Shown: one piece after another, positions 43,743-52,285 of the stretch | Layout of the letters: each line of letters opens with the position of its first letter | How positions within the stretch are numbered: the first letter of the stretch is position 1 | Assembly (NCBI GenBank): GCA_000980375.1 | Contig: LARD01000005.1 | Coordinates: 194,251-258,250, forward strand | Origin: Clostridium sp. K4410.MGS-306 | Lineage (GTDB): Bacteria > Cyanobacteriota > Vampirovibrionia > Gastranaerophilales > Gastranaerophilaceae | Reading direction: 5' to 3' | DNA length: 64,000 nucleotides | Notes under the pieces: generated by a model | What the model saw: the letters and a program-made list of their open reading frames with translations, nothing else | The model's database searches: none | Told to the model about the DNA's origin: nothing | Program-made: the position numbers and the translations under genes

Positions 43743-45872
43743 TTATACAGACGCTTTTTCTTCGTCAGAAACACCTTTAACAGTAAGGTTTACTCTGCCT
43801 TTGTCGTCAATTTTGATAACTTTAACAACAACTTCATCACCAACGTTTAAGTGCGGTTCTATTGTTTCAATTCTCTCGTTGCAAACTTGAGAAATGTGAA
43901 CCATACCGTCTTTGCCGGGTGCAAGCTCTACAAATGCGCCGATTGGAATGATTCTAACAACTTTTCCTTTTTTAACCATACCAACTTCAGGTTTAAAAGT
44001 AATTGCATCAATCATTCTGATAGCAATATCAGTACCTTCTTTGTCGTTGCTTGTGATTGTAACAGTACCGTCATCCTGGATATCAATTTCCGCACCTGAA
44101 CATTCGATGATGTGTCTGATGTTTTTGCCGCCAGGTCCGATTACAGCGCCGATATCTTCGTTAGCAATCTTCATTGTGTGGATTCTTGGTGCGTATGGTG
44201 ACATTTCTTTAGCCGGTTCAGTGATTACTTCTCTCATTTTGCCGAGGATGTGTAATCTGCCTTCTTTAGCCTGTTCTAAAGCTCTTCTTAATGTGTCGTT
44301 TGAAATGCCTTTTGCTTTCATATCCATTTGAAGTGCTGTGATACCTGTGTCGTTACCTGTAACTTTAAAGTCCATATCGCCTAAGAAGTCTTCAATACCT
44401 TGGATATCTGTTAATACGATATCTTCGCCGCCTTCTTTGATAAGACCCATTGCAACGCCGCCAATCATACATTTAACAGGAACACCTGCGTTCATCAATG
44501 CCATTGATGTTGCACAAGTTGAGCCCATTGATGTAGAACCGTTTGATTCCAATACATCTGATGTAACTCTGATTGTGTAGCCGAATTCATCTTGAGAAGG
44601 AAGTGCAGGAACGTTAGCTCTTTCAGCCAGGTGTCCGTGACCAACTTCACGTCTGCCGGGACCTCTTAATGGTTTAACTTCACCAACCGAGAATCCTGGG
44701 AAGATGTATTTGTGCATAAATGTTCTTTTTGTTTCAGGGTCAACACCGTCAAGCTCTTGAGCCATTCCGGGGCCGGCAAGAGTTGCTACTGACATAATTT
44801 GAGTTTGGCCTCTTGTGAACACTGCAGAACCGTGTGCTCTTGGTACAACACCTACTTCGCACCAGATAGGACGAACTTCGTTGTATTTTCTTCCATCAGC
44901 TCTTACGCCTTCTTCTTTAATCATTTTTCTCATGATTTTCTTTTCAAGAGCTTTGAATTCTTCTGCAACAAAGTCAATTCCTGTTTCAGCCATCATGATT
45001 TTAGCTTCGTGGTCGTCACCGTATGAATCAAACTCTGCTTTAACCATTTTTTTAGCTTCATCAAGTTTAGCTTTTCTGCCTTCTCTGTCAAAGTCATGAT
45101 AAGCTTCTGTAACTTTGTCATATGCAATATCATTGATGATTTTTGCAATAGCTGTTGTGTCGTAAGGGTTAACAAATTCAGGTTTGTTAATGCCGCATTC
45201 TCTTGCAAATTGCTCTTGAAGTTCGCATTGTCTTGCAATTTCTTTTTGAGCAAATTCAACAGCGTTCATAATATCTTCTTCTGTAACGAATTTTGCGCCT
45301 GCTTCAACCATGATTACAGAATCGTGAGTACCTGCTACAACGATATCAATATCAGATTTTGCAGCGTCAGCATAAGACGGGTTAGCAACAAATTGTCCGT
45401 CAATTCTGCCTACTCTTACAGCACCGATAGGGCCTTCAAAAGGAGCTTCTGTCAACATCAAAGCTGCTGAAGAGCCTAACATAGCCAATGTATCAGGCTG
45501 GCATTCGTGGTCTAAGCTTACTAATTGTGAAACGATTTGAACGTCGTTTCTGTATCCTTTAGGGAACAAAGGTCTGATTGGTCTGTCGATTAATCTTGAA
45601 ATCAAGATTGCTTTATCAGAAGCTTTACCTTCGCTTCTGTTGTATCCGCCGGGGATTCTGCCCACAGCTGACATTCTTTCTTCGTAATCAATTAATAACG
45701 GGAAGAAATCTATCCCAACTCTCGGTTCAGGGCTTACAACAGCATGAACCAATAACATTGTGTCGCCGCAGCGTACAACTACCGAACCACTCGCTGATTT
45801 GGCATACTTCCCTGTTTCAATGGTAACTACTTTGTCACCTACAGGAATTTCGATTTTTTTAACATCTACCAT
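43743..45872 (-). CDS. pnp: Polyribonucleotide nucleotidyltransferase (PNPase)
   Basis: A 709-residue phosphorolytic 3'-5' exoribonuclease. Two RNase PH domains are seen (first with GIDFFPLLIDYEERMSAVGR and RLIDRPIRPLFPKGYRNDV, second with SDVLESNGSTSMGSTCATSM and the helix-rich linker between). A KH domain follows (IGAVIGPGGKNIRHIIE, about 570-585) and then an S1 domain (GMVKKGKVVRIIPIGAFVEL). It trims and degrades mRNA and can add tails. An AAGGAAAAAG ribosome site precedes the ATG. Confidence 0.98.
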   Translation of the reverse strand: MVDVKKIEIPVGDKVVTIETGKYAKSASGSVVVRCGDTMLLVHAVVSPEPRVGIDFFPLLIDYEERMSAVGRIPGGYNRSEGKASDKAILISRLIDRPIRPLFPKGYRNDVQIVSQLVSLDHECQPDTLAMLGSSAALMLTEAPFEGPIGAVRVGRIDGQFVANPSYADAAKSDIDIVVAGTHDSVIMVEAGAKFVTEEDIMNAVEFAQKEIARQCELQEQFARECGINKPEFVNPYDTTAIAKIINDIAYDKVTEAYHDFDREGRKAKLDEAKKMVKAEFDSYGDDHEAKIMMAETGIDFVAEEFKALEKKIMRKMIKEEGVRADGRKYNEVRPIWCEVGVVPRAHGSAVFTRGQTQIMSVATLAGPGMAQELDGVDPETKRTFMHKYIFPGFSVGEVKPLRGPGRREVGHGHLAERANVPALPSQDEFGYTIRVTSDVLESNGSTSMGSTCATSMALMNAGVPVKCMIGGVAMGLIKEGGEDIVLTDIQGIEDFLGDMDFKVTGNDTGITALQMDMKAKGISNDTLRRALEQAKEGRLHILGKMREVITEPAKEMSPYAPRIHTMKIANEDIGAVIGPGGKNIRHIIECSGAEIDIQDDGTVTITSNDKEGTDIAIRMIDAITFKPEVGMVKKGKVVRIIPIGAFVELAPGKDGMVHISQVCNERIETIEPHLNVGDEVVVKVIKIDDKGRVNLTVKGVSDEEKASV

Positions 45873-46060
45873 GTTTTCTTTTTCCTTTTTTCTTTTTCTA
45901 CTTTTGCACTTTTACTGTGTTCCTTTAAAGTATATCGTAAACATTAACTTCATTCAATTTTTTAATAAAATTAAGTATTGTAAATTAATGTTTTATTTAT
46001 TTAAGTTTTTCTTTAAAAATGCCGTTAATATGATTGTTGCAGTAAGATAGGATGCGTTAA

Positions 46061-46357
46061 ATGAGTATTGAGCCTTTAAATTTTTCAAATAACAAATATG
46101 AATTGACTGGAAATGAGCAAAATACCGTTACTCAAAAGAAAGATACGATAAATAACGTCATGAACCCCGACAATAGAATTGTTGAAGATGAATCCTACAA
46201 AACAAATAGCGAAGCAGATAAAGAAAAAACAAAATCTGATGAAGGAGAAAAACTTTCTTTTAAAGACCGCTGGCAAAATTTTAAAGGCAAACTACACAAA
46301 ATACTGCATAAAGAAAAAAAACAACCAAAAGACAAACCTCATATTGCTGAAAAATAA
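46061..46357 (+). CDS. Small charged protein, function unknown
   Basis: A 98-residue, highly charged and probably disordered protein: MSIEPLNFSNNKYELTGN start, an acidic middle (EADKEKTKSDEGEK) and a basic C-terminus (KGKLHKILHKEKKQPKDKPH). No signal peptide, membrane segment or known domain is seen. The Asn/Phe-containing N-terminus is faintly like other proteins of this window. It is alone on the plus strand and followed by a bidirectional terminator. Confidence 0.5.
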   Translation: MSIEPLNFSNNKYELTGNEQNTVTQKKDTINNVMNPDNRIVEDESYKTNSEADKEKTKSDEGEKLSFKDRWQNFKGKLHKILHKEKKQPKDKPHIAEK

Positions 46358-46379
46358 CTCGTATAACACTACCGAATTA

Positions 46380-46421
46380 TAAAAAAAAGCGGACTGAGAA
46401 CAGCCCGCTTTTTTTATTGTT
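46380..46421. terminator. Bidirectional terminator between the small charged protein and rpmA
   Basis: AAAAAAAAGCGGACTG pairs with CAGCCCGCTTTTTTT (one mismatch) across a GAGAA loop. Both strands end in a U-rich run, so it can serve both converging genes. Confidence 0.85.
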
Positions 46422-46427
46422 TTAATC

Positions 46428-46682
46428 TTATACAGCGTAAACGCTAACTTGTTTTCTGTCTCTTCTGTGGGGTTCGAATTGAACTTTACCATCGATGAGA
46501 GCAAACAATGTGTCATCTTTACCGATACCAACATTGTTGCCGGGGTGGAATTTAGTGCCTCTTTGACGAACAATAATATTGCCGGCAAGAACCTGTTCAC
46601 CGCCGAATTTTTTAACGCCTAATCGCTTACTTTCGCTGTCGCGTCCGTTTTTGGATGAGCCAACGCCCTTCTTATGTGCCAT
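46428..46682 (-). CDS. rpmA: 50S ribosomal protein L27
   Basis: An 84-residue L27 with the normal order of motifs: [60 protein letters not shown]. The sequence begins at MAHKKG without the cleavable Firmicutes-type N-terminal extension (the Prp site), so the mature tail is made directly. It is cotranscribed with rplU, 30 bases downstream of it. Confidence 0.98.
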   Translation of the reverse strand: MAHKKGVGSSKNGRDSESKRLGVKKFGGEQVLAGNIIVRQRGTKFHPGNNVGIGKDDTLFALIDGKVQFEPHRRDRKQVSVYAV

Positions 46683-46712
46683 TTTTATTTCTCCTTGTAA
46701 TTGTTGTTATAT

Positions 46713-47075
46713 TTATGCTTCTTCTGTTATTGTTTCAGCTTCTGCTGCTTTTGTTTTAGCTGCAGTTGTTCTGATTTTTGTAACCATTACTCTTGTAAAG
46801 AACTGTCTGTGGCCTTGTTTTTTTCTATAGCCTTTTTTAGCTCTTTGTTTGAATACAATTACTTTTTTATCTTTGTCATGTTTAACAATTTTACCTTCAA
46901 CAGAAGCTTTGTCTACGTAAGGAGCACCAACTTTAGACTTAGCACCGTTTACGAGCATAACAACTTTGTCGAATACAACTTTGTCATTTTCTTCGCCGTC
47001 TACGAGTTCGATATCAACGTAGCGACCTTCTTCTAATTTGTACTGTTTTCCGCCTGTTTCAACTATTGCGTACAT
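46713..47075 (-). CDS. rplU: 50S ribosomal protein L21
   Basis: A 120-residue L21: [20 protein letters not shown] at the N-terminus, [20 protein letters not shown] in the middle and the rRNA-binding [20 protein letters not shown] near the end. A ~16-residue Ala/Thr/Glu-rich C-terminal tail ([18 protein letters not shown]) is extra. GAAAGGAAA precedes the ATG, and a good promoter lies about 80 bases upstream. Confidence 0.97.
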   Translation of the reverse strand: MYAIVETGGKQYKLEEGRYVDIELVDGEENDKVVFDKVVMLVNGAKSKVGAPYVDKASVEGKIVKHDKDKKVIVFKQRAKKGYRKKQGHRQFFTRVMVTKIRTTAAKTKAAEAETITEEA

Positions 47076-47151
47076 TTGTATTTCCTTTCATTTCGGGAGT
47101 CGTAGCCTGAGCATTTAATGACGACTTACCCATCTAACATTCGTATTGATA

Positions 47152-47180
47152 AGTTTATCAACTACATAACTAACTGTCAA
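47152..47180 (-). promoter_or_regulatory. Promoter of rplU-rpmA
   Basis: Minus strand: consensus -35 TTGACA (47180-47175), 17-base spacer and -10 TAAACT (47157-47152), about 77 bases before the rplU start. The transcribed leader contains no obvious terminator. Confidence 0.55.
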
Positions 47181-47215
47181 CACTGGATATATAAGCAAAT
47201 TAACAAATTTAAATA

Positions 47216-47323
47216 ATAAAAACCCGACAATCATTAGTCGGGTAAAATAGCTGGATCGTGTCTGGGTAATTAAATGTTAATATTTATACTACCCGTTGAT
47301 TTTTAGTTGTATATTACCCGACT
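47216..47323 (-). terminator. Terminator with a competing upstream pairing (attenuator-like) after the radical-SAM gene
   Basis: Minus strand: ACCCGAC (47243-47237) pairs with GTCGGGT (47228-47222) followed by TTTTATTATTT, a terminator. The same arm, extended to TTACCCGAC (47245-47237), is fully complementary over 9 bp to GTCGGGTAA (47322-47314). A nested helix between 47295-47288 and 47270-47264 supports that alternative. The two folds exclude each other. Confidence 0.55.
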
Positions 47324-47333
47324 GTCTTATATT

Positions 47334-48776
47334 TTATTCTTTTATATTCTTTTTTGTAATAACAAAGTTTTCTACCAAATTTGCAAGAGCAGGAGTTGGG
47401 GTATCTTTGCCATTTATATTGAGCTGAATTTCTGTTTTTAAAAACCTTGCGTAGTCCATGTTATAGACTCTTCCATCTGTGTCTATATATCTTTGCATAA
47501 TCAAAGGAGCTCTTCGTGCATTTTCTTTGTAATAATTTATTACTTGCGGTGTAATTTTTGCATGGTCTTGCAATCTTGTTGTTTTAATATTGTGATCTTT
47601 TATGAACTGTGCCATACGGCCTGATGAGTTTAGTCCTGTATCTATTACAGACAGTTTATTTTCAAAAATATTATAAAACTTATTCAGATCTTCTTTGCTT
47701 TTAATGACTTTTTGTTCTCCTGCCAGGTCTTTTGTATACATATCTTTTAGTTTTTTCAAGACTTCCTGGCATAGTAAAATCAAATCATTTGCATTAAAGT
47801 TTTTTGTGCTTTTTTCTGACGGATGAAATGCCCTTAAGAGAACTGAAAACTTGGGGCTTTGTGCAATCGGTGTAAAAGTAAAAAGAGTGTTTGCCATATC
47901 TGAAACAAAACGTTCTCTTAATCGTAATGCTTTTTCTTTATCACCTTTTTCCATTGCTTTTACGGATGAAATATAGCTCTGATTAAAGACATTGAAAGAG
48001 ACATTAAAAGCGTTAAGCTTTTCCATATTTTGGCTTTGGGCAAAGTGCTTTGCATATTTTTCGGCCCTTTGCTGTAATTTTGTATTATTTTTGTACCATC
48101 CAGATGTGTCGAAGGCAGTCTTTCTTCCTAGAGAATCAAATAATTCTGTTGATAAATCAATAAAGTCAAATTCCCTGCCTTTTTTATTTTTTAAAGCTAT
48201 ATCCATGCAATCAGCGTCATAAAAAAGCTCTGTTGTCCTGTATATTATTTGATCTTTTACGTAGGGAAGATTTTCACCATAGATATCTATGTTGTGGAGC
48301 CTTTTTCTCAAGGTTTTGAATCCGTCTGTAATTGAATGAAAGTCTTCATAAGTCATTTCTCTTTTAGATGGTTTTGCATCAGCATAGCAATAGCCGCACA
48401 TTTTTTTGCAGCCTCGTTTAACAGCTATTACATGCAAATTTTCACACAGGTATTGGATTTCTTTTATACTCAAATCCTTAAAAACCTTTATGTTGTATTG
48501 AATTCCTTCAAGCGGTTCTAGGTTGCATTCTCTAAATGTGAATTTGTCTTTTCCCCATTCGTGGTCAATAAAGTCTTTTAATTTATCAGCATATTTTTGC
48601 GCTTTTCTATATGTTAAGTAACCCGCTATTTTTTGAGCAGGATTAAAACCCTTAAAACTTACACCGGATACTGGTTTTGTCGTGCAAAGCGCTGTGGTTG
48701 AATATCCAAAGTTGTTATTTCTTTGATAATTTTCGGGTTTGGTATATGTATTGTTTTTTATAGATGATATTTTCAT
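47334..48776 (-). CDS. Unusual radical-SAM-like protein with an Asn/Phe-rich N-terminal tail
   Basis: A 480-residue protein. After a ~45-residue tail (NNNFGYS at 21-26, VSFKGF at 39-44) and a helical segment comes RGCKKMCGYCYADAKPS. Cysteines 123, 127 and 130 form the CX3CX2C motif that holds the [4Fe-4S] cluster of radical-SAM enzymes. The rest has little similarity to named subfamilies that I can recognise (no SPASM-like cysteine cluster; a DIYGENLP segment may take the place of the GGE motif). The reaction and substrate are unknown. No peptide precursor gene is adjacent. It ends at the attenuator-like hairpin. Confidence 0.65.
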   Translation of the reverse strand: MKISSIKNNTYTKPENYQRNNNFGYSTTALCTTKPVSGVSFKGFNPAQKIAGYLTYRKAQKYADKLKDFIDHEWGKDKFTFRECNLEPLEGIQYNIKVFKDLSIKEIQYLCENLHVIAVKRGCKKMCGYCYADAKPSKREMTYEDFHSITDGFKTLRKRLHNIDIYGENLPYVKDQIIYRTTELFYDADCMDIALKNKKGREFDFIDLSTELFDSLGRKTAFDTSGWYKNNTKLQQRAEKYAKHFAQSQNMEKLNAFNVSFNVFNQSYISSVKAMEKGDKEKALRLRERFVSDMANTLFTFTPIAQSPKFSVLLRAFHPSEKSTKNFNANDLILLCQEVLKKLKDMYTKDLAGEQKVIKSKEDLNKFYNIFENKLSVIDTGLNSSGRMAQFIKDHNIKTTRLQDHAKITPQVINYYKENARRAPLIMQRYIDTDGRVYNMDYARFLKTEIQLNINGKDTPTPALANLVENFVITKKNIKE

Positions 48777-48814
48777 ACCCGCTTTAAAGCATGTAAAAAA
48801 ATATTTTTGCTAAA

Positions 48815-49519
48815 CTATTGCGTCATCAGCTTGTTATACATATCCAGTGCTTCTTGCGCCTTTTTAGGCTTTTTCAGCATTTTGTATGTATAAGCTAAAT
48901 TGTAATAAAATGCGGGTTCTTCAGGGTTTGCTTTTATTGCAAGACCAAATTCATATCTTGCATTGTACCAGCTTTTTTTCTTTAAATAGCAGCATCCCTT
49001 GTTGTAATATGCGTATGCATAATCTTTTTTTATTCTTAAAACTTTTCTGTATTCATTCAGCGCCATGTTGATTTTGTTGTCTGAAAAGTAAATATTTCCA
49101 AGATTGTAATGTGCTTTATAGTTTTTATCGTCAGCCTGAATAGCTTTTTTTAAGAAAAATACAGCATCAATTTCTTTGTTGTTGTCCTGAGCAATGTTTG
49201 CAAGAAAAAGCCAGTCATCAGAGATTTTTTCGGTGTCAGGTATTTTGCTGAAAAGCTCAAGGCTCTCATTTAGCTTGTTTGAGTTGTACAAAAATTTTGC
49301 CTGTTCTCGCAAATCATTTGCAGCATTTTTCTGTGCTTCGTTAGGTTTTGTTTTTTCTATTGCTTGGGGAAGTGGTGTTTTCTCCGGTATATCGTTAATT
49401 TGTTTTTTTATTTCCTGCGGTTTTGCGGCATCTTTAGCTGATGTTGGCACAGGTGCTGCCAGAGCGGGGATATTGCCTGCCAGAATAAATATCATCAATA
49501 ATTTTAATATATTTTTCAT
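48815..49519 (-). CDS. Exported TPR protein
   Basis: A 234-residue protein with a Sec signal peptide (MKNILKLLMIFILAGNIPAL, cleavage near AAPVP), a Lys/Pro/Gln-rich linker and four or five TPR units from about residue 75 (DDWLFLANIAQDNNKEIDAV, YKAHYNLGNIYFSDNKINMA, YAYAYYNKGCCYLKKKSWYN, PAFYYNLAYTYKMLKKPKKA). It should act as a periplasmic or membrane-associated protein-binding scaffold. The ATG at 49519 lies 6 bases from a TATAAT box; an in-frame ATG at 49537 would lie upstream of the -10 box. Confidence 0.8.
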   Translation of the reverse strand: MKNILKLLMIFILAGNIPALAAPVPTSAKDAAKPQEIKKQINDIPEKTPLPQAIEKTKPNEAQKNAANDLREQAKFLYNSNKLNESLELFSKIPDTEKISDDWLFLANIAQDNNKEIDAVFFLKKAIQADDKNYKAHYNLGNIYFSDNKINMALNEYRKVLRIKKDYAYAYYNKGCCYLKKKSWYNARYEFGLAIKANPEEPAFYYNLAYTYKMLKKPKKAQEALDMYNKLMTQ

Positions 49520-49525
49520 ACCAAG

Positions 49526-49554
49526 ATTATAATTCAATGCTTTGCTTTTAACAA
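49526..49554 (-). promoter_or_regulatory. Promoter of the exported TPR gene, leaderless geometry
   Basis: Minus strand: -35 TTGTTA (49554-49549), 17-base spacer and perfect -10 TATAAT (49531-49526). Six bases (CTTGGT) separate it from the ATG at 49519. Transcription should start at the initiation codon. Confidence 0.65.
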
Positions 49555-49661
49555 ATTAGGATGTAAACAAATATTACAATTTTTTTTGACTTTGGGATTT
49601 TTACAATTAAATTGTTTTTATAAATATACAGGTTTTAGTTTACGAAAATAAGAAGAGTATT

Positions 49662-49832
49662 ATGAGCAAAGAAAAAAGTAATGAATTAAAAATTGTTGTT
49701 GAATCAAATTTTACACTGTTTGATTTAAGAATCAGAGCTTCTCAAATCAAAAACGGTTATTTGCTTCGCAATAGTTTAAGCACACTGGCTGATTTTGTAG
49801 AATCGTCTAAATTGCAATTTAAAAGCGTTTGA
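49662..49832 (+). CDS. Small hypothetical protein (56 residues)
   Basis: A short frame with an AGAAGAG ribosome site 5 bases before the ATG. The product (start MSKEKSNELKIVVESNFTLF) has an alternating strand-like N-terminal half and a helical C-terminal half (LSTLADFVESSKLQ). It stops 6 bases before the convergent aminotransferase gene. No family is recognised. The absence of another gene here and the clear start favour a real small protein. Confidence 0.45.
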   Translation: MSKEKSNELKIVVESNFTLFDLRIRASQIKNGYLLRNSLSTLADFVESSKLQFKSV

Positions 49833-49838
49833 CGGAGT

Positions 49839-51086
49839 TTATTTAGAAAAATAGAATCCGTCTTTTTTCATTCTGTCAATAACTTCGTACAGTTGTTCAT
49901 CTGTTGCTACGGCAGATAAACGGAACCAGCCTTCGCCGTTAGCACCGAATCCGTTGCCCGGAACAACAACTATTCCTGATGTTTTTAACAGATCATCTGT
50001 AAATTCTTTTGATGTTTTATATCTTGGCGGAATAGGCAGCCATATGTAGAAAGTAGCTTTTGGTATGTCATTCTCTTCAATTTTCCAGCCGAGTTCTCTG
50101 AATCCGTTGATAACAATCTGCTGTTTTTTCTTAAAGCTTTTGTTTGCTTGTTCAATGTATTCATCGCCTTCTTTGGAGTTGAGAACAGCTGTTGCACATT
50201 TTTGCAATGCTTTAAAAAGACCTGTGTCAATAGTTGACTTTAATCGGCCGAAGGTGCCTACAGCTTCTTTATTTCCGCAAATCCATCCGAGCCTAAAACC
50301 TGTCATTGAATATGGTTTTGAAAAACTGTAAAACTCTACTGCAACATCTTTTGCACCTTCTATTTCAAAAATGCTGTGCGGCTTTGCTTGTTCTTCAAAA
50401 TAGATATCACAGTAGGCTGCATCGCTCATAAGCCAGATCTGTTTTTCTTTGCAAAAATCCACTACTTGTTTTAAATAATCTTTTGTACAAGTTGCACCAA
50501 GAGGATTTGACGGATAATTAATCATCATTGCTTTAACTTTAGACGGGTTTAGGCCGTCTTTTATCAAGTTTTCCCAGATTTTGTTCATATCAGGCATGTA
50601 GTTGTTTTCTTTATTTAAAGAAATAGGATAACTTATACCTCCATTTGTCTTTATCATTTGAGAATAAGACGCATATCCCGGGTCAGGAACCAGTATAATA
50701 TCTTTGTCTTGTTCAATATTGGTCGGATTTATTAAAGCTCTTATAAAGTTTGCAATACCTTCTTTTGAACCTATAAGAGAGAAAATTTCTGTTTGCGGAT
50801 CAAGCTCTACATTGAATCTGTTTTTCATCCTTTTGGCAATTGCTTCAAGGTAAAAATTTTCGCCTTTTGGAGAGGAATATGTATGTATCTGCGGAAATTT
50901 AAGTGCTTCTACGAGCTTGTCGTAAACAAATTGTGGGGGAGGTGCCACAGGTGCGCCCATTGCAAGTGCAATAGGTGCTCTTCCTTTTGCTTCCAGCTCC
51001 GGTGCCAGTCTTGCTGCTTCCTGTTTAATCCTGAACATAATATATGTCTCAATGGATTTCACATATTCATTAAAATGTTCTTTCAT
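49839..51086 (-). CDS. dapL: Class I/II aminotransferase, LL-diaminopimelate aminotransferase-like
   Basis: A 415-residue fold-type I PLP enzyme. ALAMGAPVAPPPQFVYDKLV, HTYSSPKGENFYLEAIAKRM, LVPDPGYASYSQMIKTNGG, NYPSNPLGATCTKDYLKQVV and the PLP-lysine block YSFSKPYSMTGFRLGWICGN are visible, plus the substrate-carboxylate arginine in EGWFRLSAVA. The closest plan is DapL, which makes LL-DAP from tetrahydrodipicolinate in cyanobacteria and related groups, fitting lysC in this window. An alanine- or aspartate-type specificity cannot be excluded. It starts directly at the end of folE2. Confidence 0.75.
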   Translation of the reverse strand: MKEHFNEYVKSIETYIMFRIKQEAARLAPELEAKGRAPIALAMGAPVAPPPQFVYDKLVEALKFPQIHTYSSPKGENFYLEAIAKRMKNRFNVELDPQTEIFSLIGSKEGIANFIRALINPTNIEQDKDIILVPDPGYASYSQMIKTNGGISYPISLNKENNYMPDMNKIWENLIKDGLNPSKVKAMMINYPSNPLGATCTKDYLKQVVDFCKEKQIWLMSDAAYCDIYFEEQAKPHSIFEIEGAKDVAVEFYSFSKPYSMTGFRLGWICGNKEAVGTFGRLKSTIDTGLFKALQKCATAVLNSKEGDEYIEQANKSFKKKQQIVINGFRELGWKIEENDIPKATFYIWLPIPPRYKTSKEFTDDLLKTSGIVVVPGNGFGANGEGWFRLSAVATDEQLYEVIDRMKKDGFYFSK

Positions 51087-51896
51087 TTATTTTTTAGACT
51101 CCAATTGATATGCCCAGGCACTGTGGTTATGTATGCTTTCCAGTGATTCAACTTCTGCCTCAAAGTAGTTGATTCTTTTGTCTTCTCTAAACATTAAAAC
51201 AACGTCTCTTAAAACGTCTTCCACAAATTTGGGGTTGTCATATGCGTGTTCTGTCACATATTTTTCATCTTCTCTTTTCAACAGAGGATACACTTCGCAG
51301 GATGCCTTTTCTTCAATTTCTGATATCAAATCTTCCAGCCAGATATGTTCTGATTCATCGTAGCTTATTAATATTTTTATTAGCGCACGCTGATTATGAG
51401 CCGAATAATCAGATATTTCTTTAGAACAAGGACACAGTGTTGTAACAGGCACTTTTGTTCCGAGAAAGAACTTGTATTCATCGTTATCAAGCTTGCCTTC
51501 AAAAACGCAGTCGTATGCCATTAATGATTTTTGCTTAGAAACAGGTGCTTCTTTTTCTATAAAATACTTGAATGAAAATTTAACCTGTGCACTATGCGCA
51601 CCGAGCTTTTGTTGAATTGCTTCAAGGCAGCCTTTTATGTCTACTCCGAGAAGCTCTTTTTCTCTCCATTCGTTCAATATCTCCATAAAACGAGACATGT
51701 GCGTGCCTTTAAAGTTTGAATCCAACGAAGCACAAATTTGGGCAGTTGCATAAACTACCTGATTTTCCTGTCCTTTTCTTTGGATAATTAACGGAACATC
51801 AACATTTTTTATTCCAACTTTTTGTATATCTATACCCCTGTTATCAATGAGGTTTTGAACATCCCGTAGGGGGACATCTTTTATGTGGCTTTTCAT
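51087..51896 (-). CDS. folE2: GTP cyclohydrolase FolE2 (type IB)
   Basis: A 269-residue FolE2 making dihydroneopterin triphosphate from GTP, the entry to folate and to queuosine/7-deazaguanine. Typical segments are KDVPLRDVQNLIDNRGIDIQ near the N-terminus, KGTHMSRFMEIL (about 64-75), TTLCPCSKEISDYSAHNQRA with the metal cysteine, and CEVYPLLKREDEKYVTEHAYD-like sequence with NPKFVEDVLRDVV. FolE2 is a T-fold relative of QueF and may use metals other than zinc. It is embedded in the minus-strand run between the RWYD gene and dapL. Confidence 0.95.
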   Translation of the reverse strand: MKSHIKDVPLRDVQNLIDNRGIDIQKVGIKNVDVPLIIQRKGQENQVVYATAQICASLDSNFKGTHMSRFMEILNEWREKELLGVDIKGCLEAIQQKLGAHSAQVKFSFKYFIEKEAPVSKQKSLMAYDCVFEGKLDNDEYKFFLGTKVPVTTLCPCSKEISDYSAHNQRALIKILISYDESEHIWLEDLISEIEEKASCEVYPLLKREDEKYVTEHAYDNPKFVEDVLRDVVLMFREDKRINYFEAEVESLESIHNHSAWAYQLESKK

Positions 51897-51909
51897 TTTT
51901 TTCCTGTTT

Positions 51910-52242
51910 TTATCTCAAGTCTTCTAAATTTTCCGAGGATTTTTGTTCCAATGCCAGAAGCAGTTTTAATGCGGCAATTCTTTGTACTTTGGGCGGTGCA
52001 AGGCGCAGCATCTCAATGGCTTTCATCATAACAGGGTCATTATCGTACCAGCGGTTGCCTTTGCCTTGATATTTGGCAATTGTTTCATATAAGTGCTCAA
52101 TTACATCAGCAGCAACCTGTTCTTGCAGTGTCAAGATATAATCGGCTGCTTCTGCTTTAGTTTCGTCTGTTTGAAGACGCAAAAGCTCAAGTGCTTCTTT
52201 TAATACAGGGTCTTTATCATACCAGCGTCTTGCTTCTGTCAT
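51910..52242 (-). CDS. RWYD double-repeat protein (paralogue of 3137-3439), function unknown
   Basis: A 110-residue helical protein with two modules. The first starts RRWYDKDPVLKEALELLRLQ (residue 5) and the second NRWYDNDPVMMKAIEMLRLA (residue 63). Each carries R-W-Y-D-x-D-P-h-h-x-x-A-h-x-h-L-R-L, followed by a second helix rich in Ala/Leu. The same plan is seen in the protein encoded at 3137-3439. It is cytosolic by composition. It lies between hydF and folE2 in a tightly packed run with GAGGA before the ATG. The partners give no clear clue to function. Confidence 0.75.
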   Translation of the reverse strand: MTEARRWYDKDPVLKEALELLRLQTDETKAEAADYILTLQEQVAADVIEHLYETIAKYQGKGNRWYDNDPVMMKAIEMLRLAPPKVQRIAALKLLLALEQKSSENLEDLR

Positions 52243-52285
52243 TTTTATATCCTCGTTTTTTTACTGTTTATTCATTATATTAATT

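Noticed and set aside
45096..45470. Plus-strand frames opposite pnp, including a 124-codon one
   Set aside because: Cys/Phe/Asn-rich mirror translations of a conserved PNPase gene, typical of antisense frames.
47222..47322. CRISPR-like or att-site interpretation of the repeated ACCCGAC/GTCGGGT
   Set aside because: Repeats are inverted, short and irregularly spaced and form alternative hairpins with a U tract; no spacers, cas genes or integrase nearby.
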